Source: Corylus avellana (Eukaryota; Streptophyta; Magnoliopsida; Fagales; Betulaceae). Taken from it: a stretch of DNA of 64,000 nt. Position 1 is the first letter of the stretch; every line of letters begins with the position of its first letter. Location: the NCBI RefSeq assembly GCF_901000735.1, contig NC_081546.1:16170728-16234727 (forward strand), in the 5' to 3' direction. Both the position numbers and the translations under genes were made by a program. The notes beneath the pieces were generated by a model. That model was given only the letters and a program-made list of their open reading frames with translations, was not told the DNA's origin and ran no database searches. This document shows, piece by piece, positions 1 to 36,845 of this stretch.

Positions 1-173
1 GGTGGGGACACACATGTCCTACATCAACACTCCTCTTTACACTCCACTACCCTCCTTTCCCACATCATTAGCATCCCCCCCCGATGAACCATGTTTTTTT
101 TTTTTTTTGATAAGTAATGATGCATTAAAGAGCGCAGAAAACCATTAGAACCTTTATACTTCCATCCCACATG

Positions 174-341
174 CTAACCTCCCCAAAGACTATGTATCAC
201 CTCTCTGGAGATAGTCTCTATCTTCGTCTCAATCAAACACACTACATCTACTTTCCATTCTTTCAAAAGACCCCTAATGCGCAACCTTTTTTTGAGGGCA
301 TTCAACCCTCTCACATTCGATACTACTATATTAAACTTCAT
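174..341 (-). pseudogene. LINE ORF2 remnant: first 55 codons of AP endonuclease domain
   Basis: Starting at the ATG at 341 the minus strand reads a typical LINE endonuclease N-terminus: a strand ending in NVRGLN, then a KR-rich helix and WKVDVVCLIETK, whose ETK glutamate belongs to the metal-binding site of APE-type endonucleases. The usual Trp before NVRGLN is absent. The frame stops at 174 just after LWGG and runs into the 3' UTR, so everything downstream in ORF2 was lost. Not functional. Confidence 0.75.
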
Positions 342-699
342 GATCCACCAAAGCGACCCTCTCACATTCCTCAATCTCTTCAAGTCCTTTGAGTGCAGGA
401 ACACAGGCAGAAACACCTCCCAAGTCCGAATCGTACTGTATTCTAGAAGCTTCAACAGCTTTGAATAAAGCCTCCAAGTCCTCATTTTTCCCCTCATCAG
501 AAACACCAATTTTTGGGCAAAATTTGAGGCAGTTTTCAACTACCCAGCTGGATGAAATCGTGTCTGACCCTAAATCCTCCAAACCTACTGTTTCAGCAAT
601 TTTGTCCCCATCCATGCCTAAATCAGACTCAAATATCTCCAATTCCGATGTTCGATCCAATCTTTCCTACCCAAGTTGAGTCAACAGACCCAATCTCAT

Positions 700-2400
700 T
701 TCCTCCCCCCGACGAGCCTACTGAGCCCACTCCCCCACGGCCATCCCAACCTTCCGACAAGAGGAACTCCCCCTCAGAAGTTGACGTGTGGCCAAAAACG
801 TACCCTCCCTCTCCGGCGTCTTCTGTTGTTCCTCCGACGACGGAAGCGTCTCCGGCGCCCTCTGAGGCTTTTCCGGCGTCGGTCCCAGGAGCCCCTTCAA
901 CTGCCCAGACTTCGAAGTTGAGGCTTCTAGCGAACCCACCCATGTCTCGTCCCATCTCTGCGGCCCAATCTTCCTCCTCCTATAAGTCAACAAGGTTGTC
1001 TCCTTACTGGTAGGCTGGGTCTTCTTCACTTGACTTACGGGCTTCATATCTCTGGTTCTCTCTTCGGCCAGGAAAATACCAGCACCCCATGCAGACGTGC
1101 TGCTAATCTCCCTGGGAGTCGCTCCTATCGCTGACCCATTCCCCCCTCCCCCCAATAAAACTCTTACGGCCAAAGACGAACTCGCCGGAGTAGCCATGGG
1201 AAGATGCAAGCCTTTCGTGTTCTTCTTAAGGGCCTCCATTGAGGCCACAACTGGAAAGCTAAAAAGACTCGGTCTAGCTTTAAATGGGCTAGAGCCTGAG
1301 CCCACGACTCCTTTGAGCTTAAAAATCATTTTCTTCTTGACCTTCAGTCTGCTTGTTCCTCCCGGCCCAACTTTCTTCTTCCCTTTCATTTCTGCCTTCC
1401 CCAGTCCATCTAATTTCTTATTTTCCGGCCCAAACCCATTGATCTCCATCTGTTTAAACACCCTATCGATCCTGGTCATCCCCACATCACATTCCCTCTT
1501 CAAATGTTTCAACAGTTCCTTCATGTTGAGGAGCTCGATGCCTACCTGCCCAGCATGGTACCCCATCCCCTCCCATCCCTTCATACGATCAGAGACTCAC
1601 AACGACACCAGCTGTTCCGCCGACCTTGCTGTACCTCTTGCCGGAGCTGAAGACGAGACCTCCACGCAACCTTCGTCCTACGTAACATACAGTCCATTCT
1701 CTCCTGGATTTTGCACAGACTTCGCCGGCCAGAAAAACTTCGTCGGGACCCCCCCAAAGCCTCCCTGAGCCGTCGCCAAAACTTGGGCCTTCTTCAGACA
1801 TAACGAATTCTTGCCATAGCTCTGTACCTTCTGTTCCATATGTCCTCGCCGACCCTGAAACTGGCCGAAATTGCCTCCTTCCTAGGATTCCTTCGACTGT
1901 AATCTCATTGTTTCCGCATAGCTTCTCTGCTTCTTAACCTCGTTTTCTCCCTTTTCTCCCCTTAGCTCTCTATACTCACTGATCACTCGATATTCCCAGA
2001 GAGATGAGTTGGCCGCTTGCATTTCCTTAATGAAACGATCCCACCCAAACCCACAACGTCCTTCAGGAATGATGATCGAGCCACAACTCCTTCCATCAAA
2101 TTCCTCCACTGTCAAGAAACTTCCATGCCTATTTGAGCACTTTTGGGCAATTATTCTAGGATATCCAGCTCTAGATTGATCCCAAAATACTTCAAAATTG
2201 TCCACTGCCACCAAATCATCCACTATACGCACCAACCAAGCTTGTTCATCTTTTTTCAAGAAAATGGACCTTTTGAATCTTTTGCTCCTCTCAAAAATCC
2301 TCACCCCTGATGCCCCTACCTTGATCAACACCTCAAACTCCTTGGACTCCACCGTCCACCTCCTCGGCCCAGACATAACACAACCTACAACTAGCACCAA
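700..2400 (-). pseudogene. LINE ORF1 (gag-like), broken
   Basis: Minus-strand ORF1 of the same LINE. The N-terminal block (1882-2400, 172 codons) carries the motif SIIIPEG followed by GFGW; the ORF1 of the full-length LINE at 23102-23896 has the matching FIIIPEG followed by GMGW, so the two are relatives. Further blocks lie at 1589-1801 and 718-1584 (basic, Lys/Gly/Ser-rich). Frameshifts and stops separate the blocks. ORF1 proteins of this group bind LINE RNA; no intact zinc knuckle was seen here. Confidence 0.6.
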
Positions 2401-2480
2401 CCAACACGCGCGCCCCCACGCGCCGACACAGCTCTCAGCTCACCAACACACAGCTCTCAGCTCTCACCAACCCCTGCAAT

Positions 2481-25795
<23,315 letters not shown>

Positions 25796-25835
25796 CTCAA
25801 TCTCTCTCTCTCTCTCTCTCTCTCTCCCTCTCTCG
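25796..25835. promoter_or_regulatory. AIH: AIH 5' UTR with (CT)n microsatellite
   Basis: A near-perfect TC dinucleotide run (about 25802-25827) lies directly upstream of the AIH ATG, appearing as a GA run on the sense strand. GA/CT-rich leaders are common next to plant transcription starts. The length is likely polymorphic. Confidence 0.6.
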
Positions 25836-27374
25836 CTTAAGCTGAAGTGAAGTGGCTTGACCCTTGAGAGAGAGAGAAAAAAAGAGTCAAAGGTGGAACC
25901 GAGACTCCGATCGAGTTCGATGTGATCTTTCGGCAATGTATACGACCCCCTTAAATCCGGTGCGACTTTTGTCAGCGGAATAACGCAATGGGCTCTAATC
26001 ACGTGACGTGGTCCTAATTTTTCGGAAAAATAAATTTGGATGGGTTTCGGTGGTATAGATAGGGCATTTTCGTCATTTGATTCGTAAATATCAGTTAAAT
26101 TAATTAATTACTCGATTTCATACGGGCAATTAATAGTTTCGATTCTTTCAATTATTCGGTTAGTCAGTTAATAGGTGATTGGTTATAAGTTTTTATGTTA
26201 GAATAGAGATTTCCAGCTGCCAAGCATAGACATATCTCTCCTCTTCTTTTTCCTTTTTTTTTAAATTAAAAAAGAGAGATATTAAAAGAAAATTCAAATT
26301 TAAGGTATTAGCACCAAATTTAAGACATTAACACCAAATTTGAGATATTAACACCAAAGTTAGGATGATCGAATCCCTTTTAGGTGATACCATCCCTAAA
26401 TGGTTAACCTTCCACCCCTTGATTTTAGTTTTAAATCTAAAAACAAATTTTAAGGCATTAAAAACTAAATATTAACTCATAAAAATTTAACTAAAAAAAA
26501 TAACAAAATTTTTATTACTATTATCCTTTTAATATGTGTCCGACGCTTGGCTGCCAAAATTTGGTAGCAGCATAGCAAGACTCTTTATGTTAAGATTTAT
26601 TAACTAATATTGTTGTGTGATTCTATAGATTCGTGAGATATTTTCATTGTTCTATTTATATTTGTTGTATTCTATTTATCTAATTGTTAAGAGTATAACT
26701 TCTAGAGGGCCCCTACTATCAAGTCTTAGTGTAAACCGGTCCTTTTACAGCATCCAATTACATTGTGACACATCATTAATTTAAGAAGAAACAAAAAAAA
26801 GAAGTGAGAACAACCATACAAAATCAAAATGTGAGAAAAAAAAAAAAGACTTGAGCCTGCCAAACCCACGCCGTGGGTCTGGCAACACCTACGACCCAAC
26901 CGTGGATTACCTTCTCAAGCCACTTTTCTACCAAATTCAACCTCAAAATTCATTTCTAATGCTTCAAAACTCGTTTCTAATGCCTCAAAACTCTTTTTTT
27001 TTTTTTTGATTTAAAACTAAAACCTATAGGAGAAAAGGTTAATCTTTTAGGAATTCTATCGCCTTAAAGGGATCCGCCGGAGAGGGCTGCCGCCTGCCGT
27101 AACCCAGTCGTGGATGTGGTGGGTGAATGGTTGGAGAGAAAGAGGAGAAGAGGAAATAAAATTTACGATGAAGATGAACCAGAGAAGAAGAGGAACTGGG
27201 AGAGAGAAAAAATTCAATGTTTTTATTCCTATTCTATCAAATGTGTACACCTTCTATTGGATGCTGCAAAACATCACTTTTGCAGAAGAACATGATAAAA
27301 TGTTTATCCTAACTTCTGTACACCCTCTAATTTCTATGCTCACCATTTAAAAGCTTACACCTTAACTTGGAACA
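25836..27374. other. Intergenic DNA upstream of AIH, no gene seen
   Basis: AT-rich spacer that should hold the AIH promoter. Visible items: TTAATTAATTA near 26099, a short run of ATTAGCACCAAATTTAAG-type repeats at 26308-26358, and an A/T-rich stretch to 26520. A CACGTGA-like site (ATCACGTGACG) lies near 25998, resembling a G-box. No TATA box could be assigned with confidence. Confidence 0.4.
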
Positions 27375-27835
27375 CAGTAAGAAAGAAAACACAATCATGC
27401 CTTATTATATCAAGTTTTATTATTTTAAAAAATAAATAAATTTAGAGGGCAATCCAGGGTGGCCGGCAAGCCACACTAGCCACTTTTGGGGTGGCGCGCA
27501 ACCACCTTAGGGCCTAGGGGTGGCCCGTAAGCCACCCCTAGTGGTGGTTGGGTTGGCTGCGGCCACCCTCAAATCTATCTAGGGTGGCCAGCCACCATTG
27601 GGGGTGGCTCACAGGCCACCCCCAGCCCACAGGGTGGCCAAGGAGCCACCCCTAGGCCATGTGCGGCCACCCCAAATGTAGCCGGGTGGCTCGTCGGCCA
27701 CCCCTAGTGGGAGGGGGTGGCCAGCGAGCCATCCCTTCAATTTTTTTTTTTTTTTTTATAAAAAAAATTAATTATTTTTTAAGTTTTGGTATAATACAGT
27801 GTGATTGTATTTTTTTTCTTAATCTTAGGTTTATT
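27375..27835. mobile_element. MITE/foldback element with GC-rich hairpin core
   Basis: Outer arms pair: AAGAAAGAAAACACAATCAT near 27380 against the complement of GTGATTGTATTTTTTTTCTT near 27803, and TTATATCAAGTTTTATTA against the complement of TTAAGTTTTGGTATAA. The core (27455-27740) is GC-rich in an otherwise AT-rich region and consists of many GGGTGGC and GCCACCC words in alternating orientation, able to form several hairpins. No coding frame worth calling. Confidence 0.65.
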
Positions 27836-28149
27836 ATAATATGTTTAGGTGTCAGTTTCTTATTGGTGGGGGCACAAAGGGGTTGAGATTATGCCGCACC
27901 CAAATAGAAGTTCCTCTCGCTTGTTAATTATTCGGATTAATATTATTTAGTATGAGTAAAAATTTTTGCTCAATCCAAAAATTTGTTTAACATGTTTTTC
28001 ATTGAAATCTTCAACTTGGGCTTCTTGGACAAATTCTAGGCTTGATTTTGCCTTGAAAACAAACGGCATTAATTGCCTTTTTGCTAGGCTAGGCAGTCGG
28101 CACCAAAACGTCGCATGGGTTACAAATATCTGAGTTAAAATCTGTTATT

Positions 28150-29038
28150 TTTACCGGTAGATGGTAACACACAGAAGCCGGATCCCACTCGATCACCACT
28201 CACGTCTCCCTCTGTCTCTCGTCAAACCCCTCTCTTCCCACTGTCTCTCTCTTTATCTGCCGACAAATGGTGATTTTTTTCTCTATACCTCTCGTTTCCT
28301 CTCTCTTCTCATCTCGTCGAACTCCTCTATCTCTCTATGTCTCTCTCTTTCTCTGCTAACAGAAGGTAATTTTTCTCTACACCTTGTCTCTCTCATCAGT
28401 GTCTATTTGTCATGGGGTTTCTCTTGATTTCTTGGTATGGGTAGTTGTGGGTTGGTGTTTTGAAGAAAGATTTGTGATGGGTAATGATAATAATTTCTTT
28501 GATTTTCTGCATTTGTGCTAGTATTCATAGAATTTGTGGTTCGATTGATGGAATCCATGGAGTAAGCTTCTGTTGATATTGGAGATGTTTTGGTTGATGG
28601 AAGACGATTGGGTTTCAATGTGCTCTTGGGATGAATACAATGGTTTGGGGCCGATGAAGACAATCGTCTTTGATTTTGGTTTCGGTTAAGGAACTTTGAT
28701 TTTGTTGTGGAGGATGGAGGACGACGATGGTTTGGATGTAAAGGAACGGCAAGGGAGAGAGATAGAGGGAAAGAGAACTGAAAGGGGGAGAGAGAAAAAG
28801 GATTAAAAAATTTCTAACATTTTGCTACAGTACTGTTGTCTGGAGACCAAAAAAGCTCCTATTATGAACCTTCTAGCTAGTCTGCTTGAGTGGAGTTGCT
28901 CTTGTCCAATTTTAGTTGCCATTTGATTTGCATATATTGAAACACATTTTCAATTTTAGCTGTTTTTTGTTATATACGCTTCTTATTATTTTCTCTCTTT
29001 TCTTTTCTCAGCTTGGAAAATATATATTAGGTTTTTAG
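28150..29038 (+). promoter_or_regulatory. Probable promoter and 5' UTR of the TTM gene
   Basis: Two CT-rich blocks (28200-28345 and 28365-28400) are followed by AGAAGGTAATTT near 28362, which could be a donor for a 5'-UTR intron ending at TTTTCTCAG (about 29010) before the coding ATG at 29039. This is inference; no cDNA evidence is available here. The stretch 28780-28900 (TTTGCTACAGTACTG, GAGTGGAGTTGCTCTTG) may be a MITE end. Confidence 0.4.
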
Positions 29039-32000
29039 ATGGCGGCTCAAGATCCTTCTTCTGGTGCCGATTCCCCTCGGCGACGCTCTGGTCTGTTGCG
29101 GGACCAGGTCCAACTGGTTAAAAAAAAGGACTCTGACCGCTACGAAATTGTCCCAATCCAAGATCCACTCTCATTTGAGAAAGGTTTCTTTATTGTAATT
29201 CGTGCATGCCAGCTACTGGCTCAAAAGAATGATGGGATAATATTAGTAGGAGTTGCGGGTCCTTCTGGAGCTGGAAAGACTGTGTTCACTGAGAAGGTGC
29301 TCAGCTTTATGCCCAGCATTGCTGTTATAACAATGGACAACTACAATGACTCTAGTCGAATTATTGATGGCAACTTTGATGGTAAACTTTAATTTCTTTC
29401 CCTTATATGTTTTATGTCAGAGTTATCAGGCATCTGCGTGTTTGATACGGATTATGCTCTTGAGAATGCTTTTAAACATTAGTTACTATTTTTTCTTGTA
29501 AGCAATTGCATTTTAATTCCATAACATCCCCTGGGAGAAGATGACGGAGTGTAAATCAATAACATGCTTTATTGTTTTTCCATCTAGTTGAGAAGCCCCC
29601 TAATGACTGGCAGAGTTGACTGTTAGGACTTCATAAGGTAGTGAACATTGTCAAAGAAACAAGTATACAACATATGAATTGAATTTTTTAGGATATCTCC
29701 AAGCTTTCCGTGGCTATTCAGATTACTATTTGCCTAAGTAGTTACTCCTATTCAAGATTTGCATGGTTGATCTTAAATACATTTTTCATCACTCTTCTTT
29801 CCCAATATCCTGAGTGGCTTAGATATTGCTAATATTAGTCAGTAGTAGTCTCCTGGACATCAAAGGTGTATATCTCTCGTTTGTGTTGTACCCACAGTTC
29901 ACACTGGAAGAACTTATGGAAAGGTGACTTCCACTCTCATTTACCTGGATTTGTGACAATCACTAGGGTTGAGCACCAACCCCTGGTTTTGAAACATCCA
30001 AACTTATGTGTCAACCACCGGAAACTGCCCCTCGAATGTACAAGTTGGTGTATGGTTGCTGAACCGCACTGACTTTGACAGCAGGCAGTTGGTTTTGGGC
30101 TGTTTGGCCTGAAATCCTTACCTGCACAGTCGCATTTCACCAAATACCTTGCCTGCAATTCACCAAACCCATCTGCACTCAAATCCTGCATAGCCACATT
30201 TTACAAACCCATCATTTATAATTCACCACTTAAACTTCCAGGCCAAGAACCAATACAAACAACACAAACACCGAGGTCGCCAACACCACCCCAAAACATT
30301 ATCCTCTTCAAATCACAAATCTGAAAAATCTGTTTCTAGTACTTCACTTCATCTCAAAACTAGGAACACTGGCAGTGACGAGAGAAGAGAGGCAATGTCA
30401 AGTTCACCTACACCCTGAGAGAGGAAATACTGAGGAAAATGTAACTCCTTTGAAAAGAAGAAGAGGAAGAAGAAGAAGGCATATATGTATATATCCTATG
30501 AATAGGTAATGTTATGTTCACCTACATCCAAACCAACAATTGTTGGGTTGGTCGTCCGTAACCCTAAATCATAACTGAGTTGTTTTTTTTTTTATAAGTA
30601 AAGATATATAGATTAAGAGCGCAGAGGAGCGCAACCCTAGCACACCGGCAGTATACAAGAGAGCGACTAAGAGGAAGAGAAAGAAGAAGACAACATAAAA
30701 AGAAAATCTTGGAAGCTGATCACTATAGGCGTTAGCCAACCAGCAGTCCAAGAGAAAAGGGTGTACAAGAAAAAATAAATAAGGTCCTCTATATTTGTAG
30801 ATGAGTCCTCAAAACATCTAGCATTTCTCTCGTTCCAAATGCACCACAAGAGGCATAGAGGAACCATCTTCCACACAACGGCGCTGCTAGTTTTATCACC
30901 TGTCTACCAAGAAGCAAACAACTCCTTAACGTTACCCGGCATAACCCAACACAAACCAAACCGAATGAAAATGGCATTCCACATGGTACCGCCACCCCAC
31001 AGTGAAGAAAGAGATGATCAACAGATTCTCCATCTGATTCACACATGCAACAACGATTTATCACCTATCAAAAAAAAAGACCTCTCTTCCGAACATTGTC
31101 CAAAGTTAGAATCTTTCCAAGCGCGGCCGTCCAAACAAAGAAGGCCACTCTCGAGGGAGCCTTGGTGCGCAAAATACTTTTCCAAGGGAAAAGAATGGGG
31201 TCTTTAGAAGCAAGGATCCTATAAAAAGATCTTACTTCAAATTTGCCTTTACGAGAAGAGATCCACCTTATTCTATCCTCCCCTTCCCCGCCTATTGGAT
31301 GCGAATACAATAGCATGTAAAAAGAAGCCAAGACCTCCACTTCCCAATCATGTACCCTGCGAGTGAAGGAAACATTCTACTGAACAGAGCCATTTAAGCA
31401 TTCCCTATTGTCTGCAATAGACGCATCCTTCTTGGTGGCAATATTGAAAAGTCCAGGAAAAGCCTCCTTGAGAGACATGTCACCGCACCATATATCCTCC
31501 CAGAACCTGATATTGGACCCAAGACCAGGGACAAATCTAATGTGGCATTGGAACGACCTCCACCCCTTGCATATTTGCTTCCATAACCCTACCCCATGCG
31601 ATCCTCTGGGTACCCTGGAGCACCAACCACCCCAAACCGCACCATACTTTGCCACTAGAATCTTTCTCCACCAAGCCTCTTTCTCCTGAGCAAATCTCCA
31701 CAACCATTTTCCCAATAAAGCTTGATTCATCAAACGCAAATTCCGAATGCCTAAACCTTCCTTAGAGATTGGAGAATAGACCTTATTCCAACTAACCAGA
31801 TGGAATTAAACTCTTCATCAACCCACCCCATAAGAAATCACGTTGAATCTTCTCAATACGCTTCGCCACTAAAGTCGGAATAGGAAACAGAGACAGAAAG
31901 TAGGTGGGAAGATTGGATAAGGTGCTCTTTATGAGAGTGATCCTCCCCTCCATTGATAAATACAAGCGTTTCCAAGAGGCCAACCTTCTAGCATATTTCT

Positions 32001-35000
32001 CCAACACATCCTCCCAAATAGCCTTGACCTTAAACGAGGCCCCCAACGGGAGACCCAAATACTTCAGCGGCGTAGGAGCTATACCACATCCCAAAATACC
32101 CAAATACTTCAGCGGCGTAGGAGCTATACCACATCCCAAAATACTAGCCAGCCTGTCCGCATTGTCCATACTACCCACAGGGACCAAGACGGATTTAGCC
32201 AAGTTCACCTTTAACCCAAAGACAGCTTCAAAGCAGACAAGTACAACGCCAGTATTTCTTACTTGAGTAGGATCTGCCCCACAAAAAACCAAAGTGTCAT
32301 CAGCAAAGAGAAGGTGAGAGATGATAATTTAATCCGTTTCTCTAGCTCCCACTGAAAACCCAGAGATGAGTCCCCTATGTATCGAGGCATCGATCAACCT
32401 ATTGAAAGCCTCCATGACCAAGACAAACAGGAATGGAGAGAGAGGGTCACCTTGCCTCACTCCACGTGAATTATCAAAGAAACCGGATGAAGAACCATTA
32501 ATCAAAACTGAAAATCTCACGGACGAGATGCAATGCTCAATCTAGGAACACCATTTCTCTCCAAAACCGCACCTTCTCAGTAAGTAGAGAAGAAACTTCC
32601 AATTCATGTGATCATAAGCCTTTTCCATATCCAATTTGCACAATAAGCCGGGTTCCCCTAATCTGATACGACTATCCAGACATTCATTGGGGATGAGAAC
32701 TGAGTCCAAGATTTGCCTGCCTTTAACAAAAGCATTCTAGGGTTTAGAGATTACCTTGTTCATCACTCTCTTCATTCTATTGGCTAGGACCTTGACAATA
32801 ATTTTGTATGTCCCTCCCACAAGGCTAATTGGACGAAAATCCTTTATATCAGTCGCTCCATGAGACTTCGGAATAAGAGAGATGAACATGGCATTAAGAC
32901 TTTTCTCAAACCTACCTCGATCATGGAACTCCACAAAGACTGCCATAATGTCCCCCTTGATCACATCCCAACAATCCTGAAAGAACGCCATAGAAAAGCT
33001 GTCCGGACCTGGAGCCTTGTCCCTATCCATTCCTTTCACCACCTCCCAAACCTCCCTTTCCTCGAAAGGAGCTTCCAACCTAGTGGCCTCAGCAACATTC
33101 AACATGTCAAAATCAAGATCATCTAGCCTTGGCCACCAAATGAGACTCTCTGTGAAAAGAGATTCGTAAAAATGGGTGACATGGTTACTAATAACCTCTT
33201 GATCTGAAGTGGTAAAGCCTTTTACAATCAACATCTCAATTTTGTTATGTCTTCTATTTGCATTAGCAATCCAATGGAAAAATTGACTGAGTTGTTTTAA
33301 TCATCAGAAATTGACTGGTGTTAGTTGGTCGGGTTAGGACTATTGATTCGATTGGGTTTCAACATCTGAGAGCACCTTAGCTATCATCTACTTTCATTTT
33401 TGCCAACTGTATGGTAAATGGATGGATTTTATTTTATCCTCTCATTATACCAAAGGACAACTTAAGATTCATTCCACTTGAAAAAGCTTGTTAAATACTT
33501 TCAATGAAATATATTGCAGACCATGAGAGGGATAATTTTTTATCATATTATTAAATGTTGCAAATGTCTTTCACTTTCCCTTATTGTAGTTCTCCTGAAT
33601 GTATAACTTGGTTTTGCTTCTTGGGTTTTATCCACTGATTGTTATTTGTATATCATTAAAGGTAATGAACAAGGTGGGAGAAGAATCTGTGGTAGAGCAC
33701 TAATGGTTGTTATGTTTTGTGACAGACCCACGCTTGACAGATTATGACACGTTGCTAGAGAACATACACAATTTAAAAGCAGGGAAGCCTGCTCAGGTCC
33801 CAATATATGATTTCAAGGCTAGCTCTCGCGTAGGTTACAGGTTGTATTCTCTCCAGTCTGTTTTTCCTAAAGCTCTTGACTAGGAACTGTGCCATCTCCA
33901 CTTAAGATACATGACTAGAAATGCATGAGATGCTGCTAGTTCAGAAAATCTTCCATGTTATTTAGAGTTTTGCTTCTTTTGATCATTCATGCATAGCCTC
34001 ATATAATTTTTGCTTTGCCCATCACATCTCTCTGTGTCCAGCACTGCGCTTTCATAATTTTGACTCAATCAATTTCTTATAGGACAGCTGAAGTCCCTAC
34101 CTCCCGCATTGTAATTGTTGAAGGCATCTATGCCCTAAGTGAAAGATTGCGGCCTTTGCTAGATCTTCGCGTCTCTGTCACTGGTGGGGTTCATTTTGAT
34201 CTTGTCAAACGGGTCTTGCGGGACATTCAACGTGCTGGCCAAGAGCCTGAAGAGATAATTCATCAAATATCTGAAACGGTCTTTTCACTGATCTCATGTT
34301 CAATATTTTAACTAAGGACTTTGACTGATCTGTTTATAGCATCTACGGTAGTTCTTTTCAATGTATTTTTTACAGGTATATCCTATGTACAAAGCTTTTA
34401 TTGAGCCGGATCTCCAAACAGCACATATAAAAATCATCAACAAATTTAATCCTTTCAGTGGATTTCAGAACCCCACTTATATACTAAAGGTGAACCTATG
34501 GTTTACTCACTCAATCCGAAGTTTTTATGGTTCATCTGTTATAAGTGCCTCATGATTCTGTTTACTTCATCTAACTCTTACGCAGTGTGATTCTATTATT
34601 GTAGTCAACAAGGGCAGTGACAGTGGATCAAATCAAGGCTGTTGTTTCTGAAGAACATAAGGAAACTACGGAGGAAACATATGACATATATCTTCTACCA
34701 CCAGGGGAAGATCCTGAAGCATGTCAATCATATCTAAGGATGAGGAACAGGGATGGAAAGTACAATCTCATGTTCGAGGTTGGCCAATAGTATTGTAAAC
34801 CCAAGCTTCTTTATTGAAGTGATACTTTTGTGTTTTGAGTATATGCTTGATTTGCGTTGAAGGAATCATTAATAATATTTAGTATTTTTACGTCAATGAT
34901 GAAGATATTGTGATGACCATGACTTCACATATATCATATGTGCTTCCATCTGAGATCAGAAATAAAAGATATAATTATAGGGGTTTGATTGTAGGTTTTA

Positions 35001-36796
35001 TGTATTCATATCAAGTCATTCAGACCACATATTCATTTTGAATGTCTTGTATTAGATTCTACATCTTAATTTATATATTTATTTCCCTAATTTTAGGGTT
35101 TTCCTGTTTCATTGCTCCTTGTAGTATGATTGAAAGAATCCCTCACCTTTTGTAATATTACATTATTAAAGGATGGATCTCTATGAGACTTCCAAGGGGC
35201 TATTTATATTTCCTTCCAACTCTGGTAAGGAAAAAGAAATTATTTGTATGGTCTTGATTTTAGGTTTCACCTTATCATGTGAAATTGGTGACATTCCAGA
35301 CTTTATATAGCCTTTTAAGTGTATTTATTGGATGCTACACCCTAATTTATTTGTTTATTTACCTACTTTTTGGTTTTGACTGTATCTTCCATCCTAGCTG
35401 CTAGTTGTGTTAGTCAACTGCTGCACTTTTAGACAGGCTGCAATGCCCTTTACCTCTTGTATAAGTACGTTGATAAATTTTGCTCATAACTAGGTATTTT
35501 CTCTTGTATATTTAATGTGTATCTGGGGTGCCTTACGCTTTTAATGATATATATTTCGATTACTTAAAAAAAAAAATAGTACATTGATAAAGAATCTGTA
35601 CCAGACTTCCATGGCCTATGCATCCCTTCACCTAGTAAAGCAGATGCAATCATCATAGTCATGGAAGCTTGTAGCATACCATATAATCATACCTAAAGCC
35701 TCTTTTTCAAATCCTGCTTGTTTCAGATTACTTGAAAAAATTAAGCAGTTCGTTTAGTAACTATAGCTGGTATTCATCTTTCTCTCTTTCTACTAATAGG
35801 ATTGGTTCATCTCTCCCTCTTCCTACTAATAGGATTAAGCAGTTCAGTTAGTAACTATAGCTGGATAATAAGCTCGTAACTCTAAGGAATTCCTGGATTG
35901 TTTGATATTTTGCAATAGTGAGCAGTCACCTTTAATTAGATATTCTGCAAACCTTTTGGACCTATTTTTGGAAGGACCTATGCAGAAAAAATGAAAACAA
36001 GACATCTTGATGCAAAAGTTTAATATTGCACCTCAGGAGCTAGATGCAGGGCATTTTAGTGTGATAATCAAATTTTGATGCATGGCACTGTATGCTGTAA
36101 TGAAATTAGGAATCTGCAATATTTGGGAACATGGGCAATCAAATAGCATAAAGTGATTTCCTTCAGTGGCAGATTGGGTTTTCTGATATGTTCTTCCTTC
36201 ATGATTGAGATTTCCTGAGTGAACTTTGAGGACTGTAAAATGTGGGAAAATTTAGGTTTTCTGAATTTTTCTGCTTCGTGTTTGCAGGAATGGGTTACAG
36301 ATAGTCCATTTATTATATCACCTAGAATCACTTTTGAAGTCAGTGTGCGCCTTCTTGGAGGGCTCATGGCTTTGGGTTATACAATTGCAACCATCTTGAA
36401 ACGGAGCAGTCATGTCTTCTCTGATGACAGGGTGTGCGTGAAAATTGACTGGTTAGAACAACTTAATCGCAAATATGTTCAGGTATATACTGATTACTTA
36501 ATGTGTTTGTTCATATTGATATGGGGTCTGTTGCACTAATTCCATTCTTTATTATTGTCAGGTCCTCTTGTTTAGTTCCCGATGATCATGCAATGATTAG
36601 TCTGACTTTTTTTTTGTTAGTAAAAATAATTGCAATGCTTTGATCATTGCAACATTATTCCATTCTTTGGATGGTAGTGTATCACGTACATGTACATAGT
36701 TGTCAGCTCATGACTTGTGGCTGACTCAGCACTTGACTAATCCAAGTTCCAAGTCCTGTGTTTGACATAGCTATGTTGATCAATAATCCTAAGTAA

Positions 36797-36845
<49 letters not shown>

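Larger units (their letters stand above)
94..2480 (-). mobile_element. L1-type LINE, internally deleted
   Basis: A minus-strand LINE. Its poly(A) tail shows as a T-run at 94-108 followed by GATAAGTAATGA, the tail motif shared by every LINE in this window. Reading inward, the 3' UTR (to about 165) joins directly to the start of ORF2 (174-341); the rest of ORF2 (most of the endonuclease, reverse transcriptase and zf-RVT) is missing. ORF1 follows up to about 2400. The 5' end near 2480 is an estimate and I found no clear target-site duplication. It sits in the intron after AIH exon 8. Confidence 0.8.

Noticed and set aside
1097..1768. 223-codon plus-strand frame
   Set aside because: Antisense of LINE ORF1, whose coding strand is minus as shown by the adjoining endonuclease and tail.
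26770..27350. Possible gene fragment around CGCCGTGGGTCTGG and GGATCCGCCGGAGAGGGCTG
   Set aside because: Only short frames, with no homology I recognise; left as intergenic.
28161..28427. Plus-strand Ser/Leu-rich frame upstream of TTM
   Set aside because: Generated by CT-rich repeats; better explained as 5' UTR.
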